A stretch of 28,562 nt of DNA from positions 1 through 28,562 of the forward strand of contig JALHDH010000032.1 in assembly GCA_022839105.1 (NCBI GenBank), read 5' to 3'. The position numbers and the translations under genes were made by a program. Below the pieces are notes generated by a model. That model saw only the letters and a program-made list of their open reading frames with translations, did not search any database and was not told the origin of the DNA. The stretch comes from a bacterium (GTDB lineage: Bacteria > Vulcanimicrobiota > Xenobia > Xenobiales > Xenobiaceae). Numbering within the stretch: position 1 is the stretch's first letter; every line of letters begins with the position of its first letter. Positions 24,795-28,562 of the stretch are shown piece by piece.

Positions 24795-25555
24795 AGCCGC
24801 TGCGGGCTCCGACGACGGCCTGGCAGGTCCACCTCGATCAGTTCGAGGGGCCCTTGGACCTGCTGCTGCACCTGGTCCGGGATGCCCGGCTGGATCTGAC
24901 CGAGATCGCCCTGGCGGCTGTGGCCCGGCAGTACTTCTCGTATCTGGAGGGCATGCACCGGCTGGACGTGGAGATCGAGAGCTCCTATCTGGTGGTCTTC
25001 GCCCAGTTGCTGGAACTGAAGTCCCGCCTGCTCCTGCCGGAGGACCCGGGCGGCGACGAACAGCTCGATCTGGATTTCGGCGAGGAGGAGTCCGACGCGG
25101 CCCCGCGCGAGAGTGACCCCCTGATCGATCGCCTGGCCGCCTATGCCCTGGTCAAGGAGGCGGCCGGCTGGCTGGCCCACCGGGAGGCCTCCAGCTTCGC
25201 CCGCTACCCGCGACCGACCGGCCTGCCCTTCCCGGACGAGCCCGAACTGGAGGTCTCGCCCGAGGCCCTGGCGGCAGCCATGCGCCGGCTCGAGGCCTCG
25301 CCCCGGGCCCCTCGCGATCCGGTCGCGGTCGAGAAGATGACCCTTTCGGTCCCCGAGCGGATTCGCGAGCTGTGGAACCTCTTCATCCGCCAGCCCCTGA
25401 CCCGTTTCCGGGATCTGCTGGGAGCCCGGCCCACGCGCTCGCTGGTGGTGGTGACTTTCCTGGCCCTGTTGGAACTGGCTCGAAGGCGCAAGGTGAGCCT
25501 GCGTCAGGAGACCACGGTGGGCGACATCGAAGTGACGCGTCGGGAGGAGGCATGA
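24791..25555 (+). CDS. scpA: Segregation and condensation protein A
   Basis: The kleisin subunit that bridges the SMC heads in the bacterial condensin complex and works with ScpB in chromosome organisation. GTG 24791 overlaps the M50 stop. The 254-residue protein has a family-typical start (WQVHLDQFEGPLDLLLHLV), then DLTEIALAAVARQYFSYL and SSYLVVFAQLLELKSRLLLPED. An acidic linker follows, and a C-terminal winged helix (SLVVVTFLALLELARRRKVSL). These are the two ends that contact SMC. The gene stops in ATGA, shared with scpB. No smc gene is in the window. Confidence 0.95.
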   Translation: MKPLRAPTTAWQVHLDQFEGPLDLLLHLVRDARLDLTEIALAAVARQYFSYLEGMHRLDVEIESSYLVVFAQLLELKSRLLLPEDPGGDEQLDLDFGEEESDAAPRESDPLIDRLAAYALVKEAAGWLAHREASSFARYPRPTGLPFPDEPELEVSPEALAAAMRRLEASPRAPRDPVAVEKMTLSVPERIRELWNLFIRQPLTRFRDLLGARPTRSLVVVTFLALLELARRRKVSLRQETTVGDIEVTRREEA

Positions 25556-26553
25556 ACGGCGGAAACGGAAGGTCCCACCCCGCGGAAGAGGCTGCCGAGG
25601 AGCTGGCCCGAGGGCTCTCCCTGCCATTGGGCGAGGAGACCCTGGAGGTTGGAGGCTGGCAGGAGGCGCTTCAGGCGGGAGCCCTGGATTCGGCGGTCGA
25701 CCCCGTGGCTGCGCCCGAAGACCCGGCTCTGCAGGCTTCAGACCCGGAATCGGAGGGAGCCGCGCGCCTCCCGGGGGCGGGGGACGAATCCGAGCCCCCT
25801 CCGCCGGCCCGCCGGGTGGCCATCCTCGAAGCCCTGCTCTTCGCCTCGGCGGTTCCGGTCCGGACGGCGGAATTGCAGGAGGCCTGTGGCTGGCCGGCGG
25901 CCATGCTCCACCACGACCTCGAGCGCCTGACCCAGGAACTCGCCGGTCGCGGCCTGGAGCTCCAGAAGGTGGCCGGGGCCTGGTTGCTGGTCACGGCGGC
26001 CGAGACCGGTCCCTGGGTGGAGCGCTTCCTGAAGGTCCAGAGCCGGAAACAGCTTTCCCGGGCCCAGTTGGAGACCCTGGCCGTGGTGGCCTATCGCCAG
26101 CCCGTGACCCGGGCCGAGGTCGACGCCTATCGAGGGGTCCGCAGCGACCGGACCCTGCATCAACTCGAGGATCTGCGGTTGGTCCGAGAGGTGGGGCGGG
26201 CGGAACTTCCCGGCCGCCCGATCCAGTACGGGACCACCTCGGACTTCCTGCGCTACTTCTCGCTGGATCGCCTGGAGGATCTGCCGGTCGTGGAGCGGGG
26301 GTCGATCCATCTGCGCCGGCTTCGCCCCGCGCCGACGCCTCGAGTCGGGCGAGAGAACCCGCAGGCTCCCCCCGCCTCTGCTCCTCAACCGGTCCCGCCC
26401 CCCGAGCCCGAGCCTGTTGAAGCCCTGCCGCCTGAGGATTCCTCCGGACCCTCGCAGGGGCTGCGTCGGCTCCTGGATCGGATCCGCCGTCGGAGCCATC
26501 GGGAATCCCAGGAATCGGGGCCCGCGGGAAAGGAAGGCGAGACCTCCTCCTAG
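25552..26553 (+). CDS. scpB: Segregation and condensation protein B, with extended ends
   Basis: ScpB dimers bind ScpA in the SMC-ScpAB complex. ATG 25552 overlaps the scpA stop, with GGAGGAG 3 nt upstream. Of 333 residues, only about 88-255 form the usual two winged helices: AILEALLFASAVPV, QLSRAQLETLAVVAYRQPVTRAEV and GRPIQYGTTSDFLRYFSL. The first 85 residues are acidic and low complexity. The last 75 or so are proline-rich then basic (VPPPEPEPVE, then RIRRRSHR). Such tails are longer than in typical ScpB (about 180-220 residues) and are probably disordered. The fused ATGA overlap supports one transcript with scpA. Confidence 0.93.
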   Translation: MNGGNGRSHPAEEAAEELARGLSLPLGEETLEVGGWQEALQAGALDSAVDPVAAPEDPALQASDPESEGAARLPGAGDESEPPPPARRVAILEALLFASAVPVRTAELQEACGWPAAMLHHDLERLTQELAGRGLELQKVAGAWLLVTAAETGPWVERFLKVQSRKQLSRAQLETLAVVAYRQPVTRAEVDAYRGVRSDRTLHQLEDLRLVREVGRAELPGRPIQYGTTSDFLRYFSLDRLEDLPVVERGSIHLRRLRPAPTPRVGRENPQAPPASAPQPVPPPEPEPVEALPPEDSSGPSQGLRRLLDRIRRRSHRESQESGPAGKEGETSS

Positions 26554-26643
26554 AACCGGCCGGCGGGGTTGGGGGAATGTGCAGAACGCTCAGGCTGGAG
26601 GTCCTCCGTCGGACTCCAGCGCGCACATCGGGGTGTATCGAAG

Positions 26644-27660
26644 ATGGCAGGCCCGCATCCGGATTCCCAGGCTCAAGATGCGAACTCCTCGCGCCCTCGG
26701 GGGGGCCTCAAGCTCCTGCTCCTGCTCCTTTTCACGGCTCTCCTTCTTTTCCAGAACCAGGTCTCCCATCGCGCCCGGACGGGCTCCGAGCCCCCTTCTT
26801 CCCCCAAGGGAGGGGCGACGCGCCGTGTTCCGGGACCCCGGGCGGATGCGCCCCCTCCTGCGGGGCCCGAGCGCCCGGCCAGCCCCGGATTGCCCGCCAG
26901 TCCCGGATTGCCCGCTGGCCCCGGGGTGGTTCCCCCTCCTCCGCCTGGCCAACCGCACCCCAGGCAGACCCCCCGCCCCTCGCCCACGACCCCCCAGGAG
27001 GAATTGGAGGTCCTCATGGAGGCGGCCCAGGCGATGGATTGGGAGAACCCGCGCTTCCTGCTGACCCTGATCGCCATGTGCGACCAGCCTCCGCCGGTCG
27101 GCCTGAGCGAATTCCAGAAGCAGCGCTTCCTCAGCGAGATGCTCAGCTATTCCGAACGCTGCTCGCTGGACACCGTCACCGCCGCCATGCTGGCAGAACT
27201 GGTCTTCTGCCAGCAACTCGACGGCGCCATCGGGCGGCTGAAGGGCAAGGAACTCCCGGGAACCCCCCAGTCCCGCCTGGAACTCCTGGTCCGGATCCTC
27301 AGCCAGACCGCCGGAGAGGCTTCACCCGGTCGCGCCATCAGTCGGGTCAGGTGGCAGTATTTCTCCACCGTGGACGAGGGGGTGAAGGCCCTCCTCCTGC
27401 TCTATGAGGAAGGCCTGGGGAACTATTTCGGGCGCTCCAATGCCGCCACCGCCTTGCAACTCCTCCACCCCCTCCTGGTCGCCGGCGCCCCCTCGCTCCT
27501 TCCGGTCCAGGAGCAGTGGATCCGAGAGAACTTCGGCCGAGAGGCCCTGGACCCCCAGAAGATCCTGGCCGGGATGGACCTGCCTTCCTCCCGCGGCAAG
27601 CACAGTCCCACGCTGCGCCGGAGGCTGGCGCGCCACCTGCAGGGACTCGAAAGCCCATAG
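26644..27660 (+). CDS. Membrane-anchored protein with proline-rich linker, unknown
   Basis: A 338-residue protein with start at ATG 26644; the ribosome-binding site is weak (GAAG), and TTG 26569 is an alternative. A short basic N-terminus, one transmembrane helix (about 22-37, LKLLLLLLFTALLLF), and a linker (about 45-120) very rich in proline and glycine (SPGLPASPGLPAGPG) precede a folded helical domain (120-338). That domain has PQEELEVLMEAAQAMDW, a cluster CSLDTVTAAMLAELVFCQQ and EQWIRENFGREALDPQKIL. No family was recognised. The layout suggests a periplasmic domain held away from the membrane. It follows scpB by about 90 bp in the same direction. Confidence 0.7.
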   Translation: MAGPHPDSQAQDANSSRPRGGLKLLLLLLFTALLLFQNQVSHRARTGSEPPSSPKGGATRRVPGPRADAPPPAGPERPASPGLPASPGLPAGPGVVPPPPPGQPHPRQTPRPSPTTPQEELEVLMEAAQAMDWENPRFLLTLIAMCDQPPPVGLSEFQKQRFLSEMLSYSERCSLDTVTAAMLAELVFCQQLDGAIGRLKGKELPGTPQSRLELLVRILSQTAGEASPGRAISRVRWQYFSTVDEGVKALLLLYEEGLGNYFGRSNAATALQLLHPLLVAGAPSLLPVQEQWIRENFGREALDPQKILAGMDLPSSRGKHSPTLRRRLARHLQGLESP

Positions 27661-27661
27661 G

Positions 27662-27696
27662 CTCCTGCGAAACCGGGTGACATCCCGTGGCAGGAG
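27662..27696. terminator. Possible terminator hairpin after the membrane-protein gene
   Basis: CTCCTGC (27662-27668) pairs with GCAGGAG (27690-27696). An inner CGGG/CCCG pairing lengthens the stem. There is no T-tract. It sits between the stop at 27660 and the convergent HNH remnant. Confidence 0.4.
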
Positions 27697-27731
27697 GTTC
27701 GGCTAGAGTCGGAAGGAAGAACCCCGGGGCC

Positions 27732-28137
27732 TCAGGCGGCCTGCCCCTCCGGCGGAAGGCGGAAAGGCCCGACCCGGTACTCGGGCACCGCCTCACAGAC
27801 CCGGTCGTCGCCTTCCTCCCACGCCAGCGCCTCTCCGTCCACCAGGCGCTCGTCCGCTTCGACCCGCTCGGCTTCGGGCAACTCGGCGGTGAGCGGGGTG
27901 ACATCGCCTTCCTCCCACTCCAACGCCTCTCCGTCCACCAGCCGCTCGTCGCACCAGACCCGCCATGGGCCTCCCTCCTGCAGGCCGATCTCCCAGATGC
28001 GGGTGCTCGGGTCCTGGCCCTCCACCCGCATCGTGCCGCCGTGGAGGTGGCGCAGGTGATGGGCGGCGCAGACCACGGCCAGGTTCGAGGCCCTTCCAGA
28101 AGCCCTGGCGGGCATGGATTTCGCAGATCTCCTTCAA
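27732..28137 (-). pseudogene. HNH endonuclease remnant with internal duplication
   Basis: The reverse strand encodes NLAVVCAAHHLRHLHGGTMRVEG followed by TRIWEIGLQEGG, which matches the C-terminal half of a common HNH endonuclease (Asn, Cys, HH and HGG positions). Upstream, the matching sequence (ICEIHARQGFW) is in a different frame and the zinc-finger and first-His part is missing, so the gene is truncated and frameshifted. The C-terminal DERLVDGEAL block occurs twice, 32 residues apart, from a 96-bp in-frame duplication. The call as a degraded nuclease rests on recognised motifs only. The 3' stop is at 27732-27734. Mobile origin is possible; HNH genes of this type are often multicopy. Confidence 0.6.
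27808..27950. repeat. 96-bp-period in-frame duplication in the HNH remnant
   Basis: A 47-bp block at 27808-27854 recurs at 27904-27950 with three mismatches (both start TCGCCTTCCTCCCAC). The offset is 96 bp, so reading frame is kept. Confidence 0.85.
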
Positions 28138-28253
28138 GACCGCTTCGTGCCTTCAGGATATGCAGTCATAAGAATTTAACAATCCCCTCGTGCGGGGGAG
28201 GGCCTGGGCCTGCACACGCAGGGCTCCCGGCCCCGCTGCGGAAACCGCGCGAC

Positions 28254-28562
28254 GTGAGCGAAGTCCTGCCCGTCGAGGCCATCCTTCCCGGACTCCTGTC
28301 CACCCTGAAGCGCGAGCCCCTGGTCCTGCTGGAGGCGCCCCCCGGCTCGGGCAAGACCACCCGGGTTCCCGAGGCCCTGCTGGAGGCCTGGCCCGGCTCG
28401 CGAATCCTGGTTTCAGAGCCCCGTCGCGTGGCCGCTCGCTGGGCGGCGCGCTTCGTGGCGGCCCGTCGGGGCCAGCCGGTGGGAGCCACGGTGGGCTACC
28501 AGGTCCGCTTCGACGACCGCACCGGCCCGGCCACCCGCCTGGTCTATGCCACCGAGGGCATC
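28254..28562 (+). CDS. hrpB: ATP-dependent RNA helicase HrpB, N-terminal part (runs off the window)
   Basis: 103 codons are visible from GTG 28254 to the window end. The N-terminal sequence is family-like: LPVEAILPGLLSTLKREPLV, then Walker A APPGSGKTTRVP, motif Ia EPRRVAARWAARFVA, VGYQVRFD and VYATEGI. HrpB is a DExH-box (DEAH-type) helicase, typically about 820 residues. No strong ribosome-binding site was found, so the start could be a nearby in-frame GTG. An AT-rich patch (28165-28186) just upstream contrasts with the GC-rich DNA and may hold a promoter. The DEAH box itself is outside the window. Confidence 0.9.
   Translation, partial: MSEVLPVEAILPGLLSTLKREPLVLLEAPPGSGKTTRVPEALLEAWPGSRILVSEPRRVAARWAARFVAARRGQPVGATVGYQVRFDDRTGPATRLVYATEGI

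Noticed and set aside
6568..28167. AGGATATGCAGT occurs both before fic and near the HNH remnant
   Set aside because: A 12-base match is expected many times by chance in a window this size, and the flanks do not match.
1..28562. CRISPR array, rRNA, transposase or phage genes
   Set aside because: No regularly spaced direct repeats with unique spacers, no rRNA-like conserved blocks, and no transposase or phage structural protein among the plausible genes.

Overview
The window is bacterial chromosome made of two unlike parts. Positions 1 to about 8040 have visibly lower GC and looser codon use, and hold defence-type genes, two of which are broken. From about 8160 to the end the DNA is very GC-rich (codons mostly end in G or C) and carries tightly packed housekeeping genes. 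The organism looks like a high-GC Gram-negative-type bacterium. A DHH-CBS-nucleotidyltransferase fusion next to an M50 protease and scpA-scpB recalls Desulfobacterota/Geobacter-like or Acidobacteriota-like genomes. I cannot fix the phylum from this window.

Accessory region. Positions 2-124 are the last 40 codons of a PglZ-type protein. They are followed by a small BrxA-like gene split by an exact 59-bp tandem duplication, then a GmrSD/BrxU-like DUF262-HNH gene with a single-base frameshift, then three genes I cannot name (2834, 3998, 5420). This looks like the 3' end of a BREX-like phage-defence island, possibly decaying. A Fic AMPylase gene (6626-7795) follows. It is bracketed by two diverged copies of a roughly 230-250 bp element that share a covarying hairpin, and a TTATTTTA repeat cluster lies in its promoter region. 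A strong hairpin at 8045-8078 lies near the island/core border.

Core region. In order: an SRPBCC-epimerase fusion (TIGR01777) and CorA; tgt (reverse strand) divergent from bpt; and a queuosine-salvage protein (Qng1/DUF2419) convergent with bpt. Tgt and Qng1 together suggest recovery of queuine from queuosine and its insertion into tRNA. Next are a small membrane-anchored protein and a 1145-residue STAND-type NTPase with helical repeats; then rimJ, a 74-residue conserved-looking protein, a circularly permuted ATP-grasp enzyme and a NarL-type response regulator. The regulator faces away from a tRNA nucleotidyltransferase across 280 bp that hold three related GC-rich repeats.

The last block, transcribed forward, is tRNA nucleotidyltransferase, M50 protease, scpA, scpB and a membrane-anchored protein. 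It joins tRNA maturation, membrane proteolysis and SMC-condensin loading. An HNH nuclease remnant with an internal 96-bp duplication and the first 103 codons of hrpB close the window. I saw no rRNA, intact tRNA, CRISPR array, transposase or integrase.
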